The notes below the pieces were generated by a model that was given only the letters and a program-made list of their open reading frames with translations, searched no databases and was not told the DNA's origin. A stretch of 64,000 bases of DNA from Turnera subulata (taxonomy: Eukaryota > Streptophyta > Magnoliopsida > Malpighiales > Passifloraceae), in assembly GCA_028386065.3 (NCBI GenBank), contig JAKUCV010000253.1, forward strand, positions 78,750 through 142,749. The letters are read 5' to 3'. Both the position numbers and the translations under genes were made by a program. Below are positions 46,570 to 58,311 of this stretch, in pieces. Position 1 is the stretch's first letter. Each line of letters opens with the position of its first letter.

Positions 46570-47160
46570 TATGACTCCTCGTTAGGGCCACTCTTGATAA
46601 TGCTATTGAATTCACCTCTAAGGCGTTCAATGACTATTGTATGTCAATTGGAATTGTGGTTGAACATCCTGTAGCTCATGTTCATACCCAAAGCGGTCTT
46701 GCAGAATCGTTGATTAAACGGCTCCAATTGATTGCTAGACCTTTATTGATTGGATGCAAACTCCTTGTTACTGCTTGGGGACATGCTATTTTGCATGCAG
46801 CAACACTTGTGCGCTTGAGGCCAACAAGTTATCGTAAGCTCTCCCCCATTCAATTGGTTCATGGTCACGAACCTAATATCTCTCACCTTCGGACCTTTGG
46901 TTGTGCAGTATATGTGCCAATTGCTCCACCACAGCGAACAAAAATGGATCCTCAAAGAAGATTGGAAATATATGTTGGATATGAATCTCCATCATTTATA
47001 AAATATTTGGTACCAAGAACTGAGATGTATTTACAGCAAGATTTGCTGATTGTCATTTTGATGAAAATATTTATCCAACATTAATGGGAGAAAATAAGCA
47101 GCTGGATAAAGAAATTAAATAGAATGCTATATCATTATCAAGCCTTGATCCTTGAATAAA
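46570..47160 (+). pseudogene. Integrase fragment of the Ale/Retrofit-like element
   Basis: The C-terminal half of integrase starts in LDNAIEFTSKAFNDYC (second Asp) and continues with VEHPVAHVHTQSGLAESLIK (catalytic Glu in LAESL), then ISHLRTFGCAVYVPIAPPQR and RRLEIYVGYESPS. The N-terminal zinc region and first Asp are missing; they would lie where the gypsy element sits. The frame runs from about 46570 to the stop near 47082. Confidence 0.88.
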
Positions 47161-49240
47161 TTAGTGTGAACTTGAAATTCAAAAGAAAAATTCATAGCAA
47201 ATCAATTGCGAGATACTTTTATTGATATCAATAGAGTGACCGAATCTCATGTACCAGCTGCAAATGCTCCTGCTAGAATTGATGTCCCCGAAGGACAACC
47301 AAAGAATGCAAATAAATCTAAAGCATGCAAGAAGCGTGGCAGACCACTCGGTTCCAAGGATAAGAATTCTCGACAGAGAAAAGGAGCAAAGAAACAAGAT
47401 GGCCCCAACGAGGTAATAAAACCTCCTACAGAGGTTTAAATTGAAAATCCTCAAGGTGAGGACAATCCTCCAGAAGAGGTTCCTGAAATAAATGGTAATG
47501 TTCCAGAATTAACTTAGGTACCTAAAATAAGTCAAAATGATGAGATCTCAATCAACTATGTTATGTCAGGAACAAGGTGGAACCGATGTGAAATAACCGT
47601 CGATGGAATATTATGAGCCCAAATCAATTTAGCGTATATAATATAGCGCTAAATACCGTGGAAGGAAGTGAGGATCATGAGCCCAAATCAATTGATGAAT
47701 ACCGGCGTAGAAATGATTTGCCAAAATGGAGAGATACAATTAAAGCTGAGTTAGACTCGCTCATGAAGCGATAAGCTTTTAGGCCAGTAGTCCCAACACC
47801 TATTGGTACAAAACCGGTCCGTTACAAATTGGTATTTGTGCGAAAAAGAAATGAATAAAATGAAATAGTAAGATATAAAGCACAGCTTGTCGCACAAGGT
47901 TTTACTCAACGACCTAGTATTGATTATGAGAAGACATACTTCCCTGTGGTGGATGCAATTACTTTTTGGTATCTAATTAGTATGGCAGTACATGAAAAAC
48001 TACAAATGCGGCTAATGGATGTTGTTACAGCCTATCTCTATGGACCTGTAAGCCATGATATATACATGAGAGTCCCTGAAGGAGTCAAGTTGCTCGAAGT
48101 AACTAATTCCTGGGATATATACTCAATTAAATTGAAAATAACCTTATATGGTTTGAAGCAATCTGGACGTATGTGGTACAATCGTCTTAGTGAATACTTG
48201 GTTAGAAGGCTTTAAAAATGATTCCATATGTTCATGTGCTTTTATTAAAAGGTTCATGCATGAATATGTCATCATTGTTGTTTATGTTGATAATTTGAAT
48301 ATTATTGGAACTCCTGAAGAAGTCTCCAAAGCCGTACATTATTTGAAAAAAGAATTTGAGACGAAAGACCTTGGCAAGACAAAACTCTGTCTAGGTCTTC
48401 AAATTGCACATTTAAAAAATGGGATCTTTGTCCATCAGACACATTATACCGAGAAGGTATTGAAAAGATTTTATATGGACAAAGCGCATCCAACAAGTAC
48501 CCCGATGGTTGCGAGGTCACTTGATCAAAAGAAAGACATTTTTAGACCTCGAGAAGATAATGAAGAGATTCTTGGTCCGGAAATACCATATCTCAGCACG
48601 ATTGGAGCTTTAATGTATCTTGCTACTAATACAAGAACTGACATATCTTTTGTTGTCAGTTTACTAGCAAGATATAGTTCTGCCCCAACTCGCAGACATT
48701 GGAATGGGACAAAACATATTTTTCAATATCTTCGGGGAACAATTGATATGGGATTTTTTTATTCATCTGGGTCTAAACCCGATCTAATTGGTTATGTAGA
48801 TGCAGGTTATTTGTATGATCCACATAAAGCTCAGTCACAAACAGGCTACTTGTTTACTTATGGAGGAACTACTATATCATGGCGATCCACAAAGCAAAGT
48901 ATTGTTGCCATCTCTTCAAATAATGCAGAAACTGTAGCCATAGATGAAGCCAGTTGAGAGTGTGTTTGGCTAAGATCAATGACGCAACATATTCGAGATT
49001 CATGTGGATTGGACAATGGGAAAGATATCCCAATAACCATTTATGAAGATAATGCTGCCTGCATTAACCAGTTGAAGGAAGGATACATCAAAGGCGACTG
49101 GACAAAGCACATATCACCAAAATTCTTTTTCACTCATGACCTTTAGAAGAATGGTGATATTTGTGTTCAACAGATTCACTCAAGTGACAATTTGGCAGAC
49201 CTATTTACAAAATCACTGCCTACTTCAATTTTTGAGAAGT
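47161..49240 (+). pseudogene. RT-RNase H of the Ale/Retrofit-like element
   Basis: The linker has a basic GRPLGSKDKN segment (47320-47360), then RT fragments: VRYKAQLVAQGFTQRPSIDY (near 47880), MRLMDVVTAYLYG and ITLYGLKQSGRMWYNRLSEY. A frameshift near 48212 leads to 48190-48957. The RT catalytic box there reads YVDNLN, so the second Asp of YVDD has become Asn. RNase H follows (GYVDAGYLYDPHKAQSQTGY) with a TGA at 48955-48957, then the terminal part to about 49240. Several further stops occur upstream. Confidence 0.88.
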
Positions 49241-49423
49241 TGAAAAGGAAGATTGGCATGCGACGACTTCGAGACATCAAGGGAGGCCAAAAAAGGGGGA
49301 GTAGAATATGCACTGCACTCCTTTTCCTTTCACCAAGTTTTTATTCCACTGGGTTTTCTTGGTAAGGTTTTTAACAAGGTAGTTCTTCCCAAAGCGTATT
49401 CTATCCAAAATACAATGACATTC

Positions 49424-49432
49424 AAGGGGGAG
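49424..49432 (+). promoter_or_regulatory. Polypurine tract of the Ale/Retrofit-like element
   Basis: AAGGGGGAG directly precedes the 3' LTR. A similar purine run (AAAAAAGGGGGAGTAGAA) lies about 135 bases upstream, at 49289-49306, and may be an additional tract. Confidence 0.7.
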
Positions 49433-49916
49433 TGTTGTAAATAAATTATGGTGAATGTCATTGTTACCATCCAGTAAAGCTCATTTTTAGTGTATCCAAA
49501 TTTACCCTCGGTAAATATTTTACCCCTAAACCTAACATCTAATTGGATTTATCCATTTGGCCATTTATTCTCCATAATTCTCTTTGTCCTAACCTTAATA
49601 CTATCTCTCTTTACTTAATATCTTTTTGATTTTATCTTATTAAGTTAATCAATCTTATTTGTTTTTATCCTCCCATTTCACCTATAAATACCCCCTATAT
49701 TTCCATACACACTTACACATTTGATCTCTATAAACTCACTCTCCTCAAATTTCAATACACCTCTCTTCTTTTCTCCCTCTATCATTAGTATAATTACTCT
49801 CCATTTCTATTATTATTAAAGGTGTATTATTTCTTATAAAATTGTATTATTACCTTGATCAAATTTGATCAAGTTTATATTATTCCATAGCGAAATTCTC
49901 ACTTAATTTTATAACA
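49433..49916 (+). repeat. 3' LTR of the Ale/Retrofit-like element
   Basis: A 484-bp LTR, TGTTGTAAATAAATT ... ATTTTATAACA, matching 31827-32316. The right flank is GACAT (49917-49921), against AACAT at the left end of the element. Confidence 0.88.
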
Positions 49917-49921
49917 GACAT

Positions 49922-50424
49922 GTTATAAGTTGGGACAATTCAATTTATGCAGAATTTGGAGTCCACGTTGGAAAATGTGCAGTTGGTAAAAAAAAAAGAT
50001 TTGCAGCTAATAAACTCTACAGCCATCAGCGACATGAAAGAAAAAATTTGGATTGGATGGATAATAATTTTAATTGAAAGCAAAGATTGTTTTATTCTCA
50101 ATAGACGAAAACATCAACTAATCTAAAAACAATTATTGTCATACTTCATAACGTGTAAACTGTGAAATATTGGTTGATTGGTAGAACTTTATCAAATTAT
50201 TAGAGTGGAGCACCAAAGCAACCCCAAGGCATTAAAATAAAAAAAATCCTTTTAAATAATGTTAAAATCCAATAAATGGAAAAAAACATTCAAACTATCA
50301 CTTGCTCAACGCCTTAATTTTTCACGCCTCAAACGACGAGTACTGTAATATAATTTAATTATTAATATAATAATATGAAATTGCGATTTGATCCTCGACT
50401 TTTAAAAAAATTTAGAGAGGGCCC
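49922..50424. other. Intergenic DNA, no gene seen
   Basis: AT-rich sequence between the copia element and a DNA transposon. No frame or repeat with support was found. Confidence 0.5.
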
Positions 50425-50432
50425 AGGCCCTT

Positions 50433-51183
50433 AGGGCTGCAAATGAGTCGAGCCGTTCGCGAACGGCTAGAGGCTCAGCTCGATAATAGCTCGTTCGAGC
50501 CTAGCTCGTTAAGGAGACGAGTCAAGCCTGAACTTGTCTGTAAAAAGCTCGAAACTGAATAAGCTGAGCCTGAGCTTGCTGAAACTTGACGCGTTAGCTC
50601 GTGAGCTTGGCTCATTTAGGTCGATTAAGTAACTTGTGAGAGATTCATCAGTCATGTTTTCTTAAAAAATTAAGCTTGTAAATTATATTCTATTAGATTG
50701 AATCTTAGATGATAAAATAACTTGATTAGGTCATAATCAACAAACTAAAATAACTTAATTAGCTTATATTGTATTTTATTTCAATTTTTATTTTAAAATT
50801 TTGAAGAAAGAATAATAATTTATTTTTAATTTTTGTTGAATATAATACATCTTTTAAAAAATATTTCTATCATTATCTCATTAGTAAAGTACTTTTAATT
50901 TTATGTGATATAATAGTTGATATGGTTGATTAGTTAAATTACTAATTAATAATATATTTTTATCATGAGCTTAACTTGTAATTATTGGCTCGTTTATAGC
51001 TCAATAAGGCTTACTAAATGAGCCGAGCTTGAGATGAGCCTGGGCTTACCAAAATCTTAATGAGCTAAGCTTGATCTTAATATCTAAGCTCGATACGAAC
51101 ACCAGCCGAGCTTGAGCTTGGTTAAATTTTCACAAGTCGAGCCTGAGCCATTAAAAGCTCGACTCGGCTCGGCTCATTTGCAG
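50433..51183. mobile_element. hAT-like non-autonomous DNA transposon
   Basis: A 751-bp segment with inverted ends: left AGGGCTGCAAATGAGTCGAG, and the right end in reverse complement CTGCAAATGAGCCGAGCCG. Both subterminal regions are dense in GCTCG/CGAGC motifs in opposite orientation, while the middle is AT-rich. Flanks AGGCCCTT (50425-50432) and AGGCCCTC (51184-51191) agree at 7 of 8 bases, fitting the 8-bp duplication of hAT elements. No transposase frame is present. The exact left tip is uncertain by about four bases. Confidence 0.7.
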
Positions 51184-51191
51184 AGGCCCTC

Positions 51192-51625
51192 CCTTGCACC
51201 TCTGTATCCGCCCCTGCGAATATAGGTATTATTGCTAGTTCTAGCAAATATTTTTATTAAACCTCTCGGGTTTTCTCCTTTTCAAATTTTGAGAGGATTA
51301 ATAAGTCTTCGTGTTATGTAAACTAAAATTCCTAGAATTTTAAGTTTCTTATGGGAGAGAAAGGAAATAATAAAGTATTGAATAGGAAGAGAGGAAAAAA
51401 AATAAGGAAATTCTTATTAAAAAGTTGAGTGTAAAACAGATTAGTCAAGGGCAAAGTAGATGGGATATTTATAAGAGCTCCCCCCTTGTCTTTTACATGA
51501 AAAGCTCAATTGAAAATTATGGTTTCTCAACAAACCAATTGCTCTATCTTGACTAATTCACAACTTTCATTCTTTCGGATGAACCAGCTCCTATTGGATC
51601 TTCTTAAACGAGGAAATTTCAGTTT
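51192..51625. other. Intergenic DNA, no gene seen
   Basis: AT-rich sequence without a supported feature. It ends at the TSD of the following solo LTR. Confidence 0.5.
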
Positions 51626-51630
51626 GCCAT

Positions 51631-53207
51631 TGTGAGGACCTGGGTTAGAAAATTTCTAACCCCCTCACCTTATTCTTCTTTATTCATATCCAACAATCAA
51701 TAGAGTCGCTGCCTTGATTTTCTTTTGAAAAAATCTGGAAAAAAATCATTCTTAGGCAATCTTCGTTCTTAGGCAACAGATCTTAGGCAACAACAGAAGG
51801 GACTAAACTTTAGCGAACCATAGATTGTTGGATTCAGGGGTTTGTCGCGGGTAGGAAGCTGTTAGGCGCTTACCCTTGTTGGGGCGAGATATTATGCAAT
51901 AATTGAGTTGTTTTTGTATACCTTGTGAACAATGTGCATGGTGTGGAAACAAATCACAACAGCAATAATAATCAAAATTTAAAGACAAACAAAAAATTAA
52001 ACAATAATTGGGCTTCAGTCTCCACCACTAGAAACCACCTACGTACCCCGACAACTGGGTTCAAAACCCACGTAGTTCTCACATGGCATCACACAACAAC
52101 CACATCATCATCATCACGGAAAGCAACAATGAATTATCAACAAGAAAATAGTAAAAAGGGATCGGATTCTACCTCTTGTAGCCCTCCTCTAGCTCCTTGC
52201 TTTGGGTTGTCTCCTAACCCCACTACACTTCTTTTCCACTTCAAAGCTTCACCTTCGATTTGCTTCTTGCTTCCTCTTGCTGACTTCTTCTTGATGCTTC
52301 TCTCCACGAAATTTCTTAAGAATAACAGCCCTCTAAAGTGTTTATAAGCTTGGAGAAGTAGGGTTTCTCCAAGCACCTAAACTTATAGTGTATATGCTTT
52401 ATAGAGTTGTTGTATCCTCTTGGAAGTGAATAGGAGGCGTCTCTTTATAGTATTCTAGGGTACCGAGGTCGTGGACCTCTTAATGAGCAGGATTCTTGCT
52501 AAAAATCTGACCATAGACACACAAGATTGCATTAATGATAAAAAATCTCCAAAAAAGTAAAGACTGTACCGCATGACTGCCAGCCATGGGCGGTCTTGTC
52601 GTGATGACCGCCACGTGGCGGCGGTCTTCCTTATATGACCACCCGGGCTTGGCAGCCAATCCTAGGTGACCGCCCATCCCAATTACTGTTTACGCATTTT
52701 TGCCTTTTTAATCCCGACTGTCATCAATTCTGGTCTGACTTGATTCTCAAGCGCAATTAACACTTTGCAAAACTAGAAAGTACTATTTTCTTGATTACTA
52801 CTCCTCCTAAACTTTCTATGCATCATTAATGCACCCTAATAACTCACTTTCCATACACTTTTTACCATAAAAATACACTACATAAAAAGGTAAGTTTTAA
52901 TTGCGATTTTTCACGAAAATTAGAACTAAATTAGACTGTAAGTAATGTTTTTTCATAGTCCAAAACTTCAGGAGGGTCCATATTCTATTAATTCAAATCC
53001 TAAAAATATTTCTAGCCCAAAATTAAATCATCTCATTAACCTTGGATTAAAAAACATAAAAAGTCCAAACTAATTAAATACCCATATTCTATTATTTAAA
53101 CTCTAAATATGTTTCCAACCTAGAGTTAAATTATCTGATTAACCTTGGCTAAAACATATCAAAAGTCTTAGAACAAAATATAGTTGCTCCAAATTTGAGT
53201 ATTCGCA
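51631..53207 (-). mobile_element. Solo LTR, same family as 13483-15161
   Basis: A 1,577-bp LTR. The plus strand runs TGTGAGGACCTGGGTTAG ... GAGTATTCGCA, and the minus strand starts TGCGAATACTCAAATTTGG, matching the family start TGTGRAYACCCAAATTT. The flanks are GCCAT (51626-51630) and TCCAT (53208-53212), four of five bases equal. A minus-strand TATA box lies near 52445-52455. The GC-rich repeated island (GCGGTCATC-like units) is at 52565-52680. ORFs across the island (for example 52480-52677) are incidental. Confidence 0.82.
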
Positions 53208-53212
53208 TCCAT

Positions 53213-53503
53213 CTTCTTCCGAAAGCCATTTAAATGTTTTGAGGATATTGTCCTTTTATTCCAATGCGATAAATGGTTTTTTTTAATGGAAACAACTTTA
53301 ATCTCTAATATGTTATCTTTAAAAAAAGAAATTTGTTATTGATAAGTAATCGTCCACAATGGGCATGACACTTGATGCATCATCCAACACAAATGGTTTG
53401 AACAACTTCAGTTTCTCAATATTTACCACTAAGTACATATGCATATAAGGTGTTAGTTTTTGTTGACAAGCATTCTCCCCAACCATCTTCAAGATTTAGA
53501 AAG
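53213..53503. other. Short spacer, no gene seen
   Basis: About 290 bases of AT-rich DNA between two LTRs. No feature is supported. Confidence 0.5.
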
Positions 53504-54535
53504 TGTTAGCACATGTTGAGGGCTTAATTAAGTAATTAATTAAGACTAATTCTATTTAGTATATTTATGATGATTATTCAATGCCTACATTATTATTGTG
53601 ATGATTAACAAACATTATGGAAAGCCCTTTTGTTTTTTTAGCATTTGCAGAGAAATTTGTTTCTCGTAGAAACCAAATACCAAGAAGATTTGGCCTCATC
53701 GTGGCTTTTCCATCGGACCAAAAAGTCTTTGTCTGGGCAGTTGGAGTTGTGGTCCTGAAAAATATTTGTCTTTAAAACAACTTCAGTAACGGATTTACTT
53801 GGTCACCAAGGGTCAGAAAAATATCAAAGAAGTTGTCCTCAATTCCACTTTCATGCCTTAAAGATCTAGTGGTCATCACCTTCATTTTCGGGATACTTTT
53901 TGAAGAAAAATAAAAAATTTCTGCCCAAGTAATTACCAGTTTTGGTTCAGCCAACAGCCAAATGTTGACAGTTTTTAATTGAAGAAAGAAGTCAACTTGT
54001 GCGCCACCTGGAAGCTATCTAGCCATTGGAGAACACTCCTCCCCATCCTTAGAATCTATAAATAGAGGATTGAAGCCTCACAGCAACTCAACCTAGGCAT
54101 TCAAGAGATTCTAAGTTGTGGAAAAGTACTTACCTTGAGAGATATTCTTTTTGCTCAAATTATGTAACTTCTTGAGTGAGTCACTCTTGAAGCTTTGATT
54201 ATTGAGAGGTTGTAATCAGCAGGATTAAGGGTTAATCTTTTTGGGTAGACAAAGACAGATTCAGCTTTGGGTTAGGTTTGGCAAGTTAAGCCCGCAAAAA
54301 CTTGTGTACCAAAGGTTATTTGGCTCGCCTGCAAAAGCCAAGCTAGTGGATAGTTAGTAATCCTAAAGGGGGGGACCTTTAGGTAGTGGATGTACTCCTG
54401 CGTGAGGAACCACTATAAATTGCCTGTGTCCTTTAATTTTCTATCCTCATTATTGTATTTCCAATCAGTTTCACATTTAGTTTCATAGTAAGAACCAAAT
54501 CTTCAGAAAGGCCAAAAAGAAGGAAACGCTAATTC

Positions 54536-54597
<62 letters not shown>

Positions 54598-54620
54598 TTC
54601 TTAGCATTTCTGGGCCAACA
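53504..54620 (+). repeat. 5' LTR of Sirevirus-type element 3
   Basis: A 1,117-bp LTR, TGTTAGCACATG ... TGGGCCAACA. It shares with the other Sirevirus-type LTRs the block TGTACTCCTGCGTGAGGAAC then CACTATAAATT, and a C tract near the 3' end. Here that tract is 60 consecutive C (54538-54597), followed by the short family tail TTCTTAGC ... CCAACA. The 5' boundary rests on the TG and comparison with relatives, as no partner LTR is in the window. Confidence 0.8.
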
Positions 54621-54621
54621 A

Positions 54622-54634
54622 TTGGTAGTGGTGC
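54622..54634 (+). promoter_or_regulatory. Primer-binding site of Sirevirus-type element 3
   Basis: TTGGTAGTGGTGC directly follows the LTR end. It corresponds to the TGGTAGCGGAGC site of related elements with two changes, so priming is probably impaired. Confidence 0.6.
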
Positions 54635-54671
54635 TGCGTTCTCGATATAGTGGATTAATCTCCAGAGGAAA

Positions 54672-56355
54672 AGATCATATCTTATGAAGGTACAAGCGTC
54701 AACAAAGCTCCATACTTTGATGGAGTGAACTTTGATTATTGGAAGTTTAGTATGAAAATCTTCCTTGAAGGGAAAGATCTTGAAATGTGGAACATTGTTC
54801 AGAGTCCCTATGCCAGACCTCAAAGCGACATGTAGTATTGGTTTAAAGATGAGCTAAGGAGAGCCAAGCTTGAAGCATAAACCAAAAATATACTACTGTA
54901 TGGCATAAACGAAAGTGAATTTCAGAGGATTAGCTCATGCAGCACAGCCTATAAAATATGGAGGCTTCTTTGTGTAACACATGAAGGAACCAATCAAGCA
55001 AAGAAGTCTAGGCTCAATTGTCTAATGAGGGATTATGAGCTCTTCCAAATGGCTACCGGAGAAACTGTACAAGAGATGGATACACGCTTCATCATTCTCT
55101 ACAATGGGTTAGCCTTACTTGGTAGACCCATCACTTATAAAGATAAAGTGGCAAAAATCCTCAGATCTCTACCTAAGGAGTGGGAGCCAAAAGTTACAGC
55201 TATAGAAGAAGCTCAAAATCTGAACACTCTCACATATGATGAGCTTATTGGCAAGCTTATAGTTCATGGCACTAAACTGGAACCAAAAGAGCCAAAGAAA
55301 AAACATTTGGCTCTAAAGGCAGACCAGGACTCAAGTGATGAGTATAATGATGTAGACATGGCACTAATCACTAGGAAGTTTGTCAAATTCCTCCAAAAGA
55401 AAAGGCAAATTAAAGGAAAGGGGTTTCAAGGTGTTAAATCGGGTGAACAAAAGAAAGACTCACTGGTATGTTTTGGTTGCAATTGTCCAAGCCATATCAA
55501 GTCAGAATCTCCATATCAAAAAGGCATATCAGATTTCCCTAGGAACAAAGGGAAGAAAGCTACATCAGCATGGGATGATTTGGACTCATCAAGTGACTCT
55601 GACTCTAAAAAAGCAGTAAATATATGTTTAATGGCTCGAGAAGATTCTGAGGTAAATAGATCTCTTGATTACACTTTTGATGAACTACAAGATGCATATG
55701 AGGAATTGCGTGATAAGTATGAACAAGCACTTAGGAAAAACATGGCACACAAGAAACATATTGATCTGCTTGAATTTGATCAAGCATCTCACAAAACTGC
55801 ATATGAAACTCCTGAAAATGCACATGCTGAAAGTTTGTCTATTTGTGAGTCATTAAGGAAAGAGAAACTTATTGCTCAAAATGTATATAATGATCTTGAG
55901 TAAAAATTAGCAAGCAATCTAAGTAATTGTGAAAAGATGATCCAAAAGAATGATGCTCTTGAGACTGAAGTAGGGGATCTAAAATGCTCCTTAGAAAAAT
56001 TTACTAAAGAAAGGGACAGCCTAAATATGCTACTAAGACAACAAAGGCACTCACTAGACAAGAGTCGTATAGGTGTAACACATATGGTTTTTAACAAGCC
56101 AAATCTGCCTGTTAAATTTTTTTAGCAGAATCAAAGTTGCCATGTAGACCTAGACATTATGAGCACCATAGGGAGAGACATCATGAACACTCACATAGAT
56201 CTGATATCACATGCTATTATTATGGAAATATTAGTCATACAATCAGATCATGCTTTCATAGGAAGAAAAATAATCATGTTAATTTTATTTGGGTTCTGAA
56301 AGGAGCCAAATCTAACAGTGTAGGACCCAAATTAGTTTGGGTACCTAAAATTTGA
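54672..56355 (+). pseudogene. Sirevirus-type gag (element 3)
   Basis: Gag begins with YFDGVNFDYWKFSMKIFLEG (near 54712), followed by an in-frame TAG at about 54833 and a TAA near 54878. An open stretch, 55025-55903, then carries the UBN2-like core (RDYELFQMATGETVQEMDTR, LPKEWEPKVTAIEEAQNLNT), a Lys-rich segment and the acidic WDDLDSSSDSDS linker. The coiled coil continues past a TAA at 55901-55903 in the same frame to about 56125. The knuckle, in another frame (56137-56355), reads CYYYGNISHTIRSC, so the second Cys has become Tyr. The tail with WVPKI ends at 56353-56355. Confidence 0.87.
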
Positions 56356-56359
56356 TCAT

Positions 56360-56425
56360 TTGACATGATGCAAGGGATGAATGGGTTCTGGACAGTGGTT
56401 GTTCAAGGCATATCAGTCCAATCCA
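56360..56425 (+). pseudogene. Protease start of element 3, cut off
   Basis: About 20 codons of protease remain: DEWVLDSGCSRHI with the active-site DSG. Beyond about 56415-56430 the expected sequence is replaced by unrelated GC-rich DNA. The rest of pol is missing from the window. Confidence 0.8.
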
Positions 56426-56429
56426 ACAA

Positions 56430-57560
56430 AAATCCAGTTAAAGAAAGAAATTGTGGAAGGGAGAGGGGCAGAGGTCATTGTCGGGTCTTACCCACACAAC
56501 CCCGAGGTTGGCGATGGCGAGCGACAAATCGCAGTGGATCTCAGAGGCGACAATCGCGGCAGTGGCGCGCGTCGTAGAGGAGAGGGAGTCAGCGATTAGT
56601 TGACAAGTGGGGGTTGGCTTAGCGAGGGGAAAGGACAACGGAGGTGAGATGAGATGTCGAAGATGCTGCGGCGCTTCATTGCCTCGGCGGTGGTCGTAAG
56701 CAGAGGCAAAGAGGGGAGAGGGGTAGGACGAGAGGCAGTCCAACGTCAAGGGGAGGAAGAAGAGATGGGCGAAGGGGATGGGAGAGATACGAAGAGATGT
56801 GACTGAGGGGGAGAGGACCGGTGAAGAAATAGGAGGGGCGAGGAGAAGAAGTCAAAAGAGAAAAGATGGAAGAGAATGGAGCGGGGGGCCGATTGTAAGA
56901 AAAATCGGGACAGGGAGATGGAAAAAAGAAAAAAAAAGCAAGGGAAAAGAAAGAAAAAGAAAAGCTGGAGGAAAGCTTCGCGTTGTCGGGGCAAATAATT
57001 GTGCCTTGCCGACACACGAGACGACGTCATTTTGGACGTCTACAGGTTCAGTCAACACTTCTCTTGGTTTGGCCAAAACGTAACTTTACTTGTGCTTTAT
57101 GTTTCGGCTTTACCAAAACTACGTTGTATCCATCGAAACTGCTCAAAACCTTGTGTTTCACACCCATGCTCACCATTTAGTTCAAACAAATATAATTTTA
57201 GTGAATAATAAATAGATTCTTTTATGAAATCCAAAATAATTTCCCAAAATAAATTTATTAAATATAGTGGAAATAAAAGATAAATTTTATTTTAAAATAA
57301 TTGACAGTAAATTATTGGAATATAAGTATCCTGGCAAAATAGTAATAATATCATTGATAATGTTAATTATAAAAATAATAAAAATAATGATAACAATAAC
57401 AATGTAATAATAGATCAAAACTTCTCTAAAGGATAACAATATGGAAATTAACTCGGATTGGTAGAATTCTGGATTAACCTCGATAAAATTTTGTTAAACA
57501 CCGTAAAAGTCAAAACAACTTGGTAAAATCACGAAAATTTTACCTAAGTCGTTTCATATT
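56430..57560 (-). mobile_element. GC-rich LTR-like segment (Tekay-like?)
   Basis: GC-rich DNA with long chance ORFs on both strands (56438-57083), followed by AT-rich sequence. On the minus strand it reads like the promoter-distal part of a Tekay-type LTR: an ACGACGTC motif near 57010-57030, GTTTTGGCCAAACC, then a long CT-rich tract, as at 36080-36400. The ends were not identified. It breaks element 3 inside the protease. Confidence 0.4.
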
Positions 57561-58311
57561 TCCTCATACAAGTTCAAAGAATCTGCAAAATGCTACATCA
57601 AAGATTCGTACAGCTATAAAATGATTTTTTAAGAGAGGTCTTGCTCTGTTTTCTTCAGATTTAGTTCTTAGGATAGATAGGGTAGCTGACCGGATTGGTA
57701 AATCAGCAAGACATTCTCAATTTCCGCCATATTGTTTCTGATAATGTAGTGCCCTTATAGGGTTCTCAGTTTGTGCCTGCAACTACCATAATTAACTCCT
57801 GCCATAGCCCTTAATTTTGGCCTCATTCCAAAAATAATTCTACACTCCAATAAAACAACAAAATATGCTTTATTTGAACCTCAATAAGAAGTGAAACTGT
57901 TGAGTCAGCAGAAAAGTAAAAGTTATCATCCTGAATTCCTGATACTCTATGTCAGTGCAGGGATAAATGTACCAGTTTTGCAGTTTCCAAACTCCGGATA
58001 AAACCCTCCTTTGTTTGCATCAAAATGGAAATAGAACATTCCGCAGCTTGATTGAACACAAAAAAAAAAAGGGGTAGCTTGGGGAAGACTATCCCACGAA
58101 GCATTTGAAATTCCTGGGGACTAGTACCGGAAACTAGCTTGGGGAAGACAATTCTAAATTGTATAGATCGTTTTTTTTAAGTTGATCTTCCAAATTGAAA
58201 CGGGCTGCTTGCTGACTTCAAACTGTTAATATGCACTAATTCTGTTGCTTTCTCGCTGGAATGTAAATCTTGCATCACCAAGCTGTGGCTCAACTGGAGC
58301 CACATGAAATA
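57561..58311. other. Intergenic or element-flanking DNA, no gene seen
   Basis: No coding frame is supported. TAGCTTGGGGAAGAC occurs twice (near 58074 and 58135), a short direct repeat of unknown origin. Confidence 0.5.

Larger units (their letters stand above)
31827..49916 (+). mobile_element. Ale/Retrofit-like Ty1/copia element, split by nested insertions
   Basis: Matching LTRs lie at 31827-32316 and 49433-49916 (both start TGTTGTAAATAAATTATGG), flanked by AACAT and GACAT (one mismatch). Directly after the 5' LTR comes TTATCAGCACGAG, the primer-site region I associate with Ale/Retrofit elements, and then the start of gag (32518). The rest of gag and the protease are missing. Integrase to RNase H follows at 46570-49240. 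About 13.9 kb in between (32627 to about 46545) is other transposon DNA, mainly a minus-strand gypsy element. Because the host parts do not meet exactly at the junctions, a deletion accompanied or followed the insertion. Confidence 0.85.

Noticed and set aside
54503..54823. Minus-strand ORF with a long Gly run
   Set aside because: It is created by the 60-C homopolymer in an LTR and has no domain.
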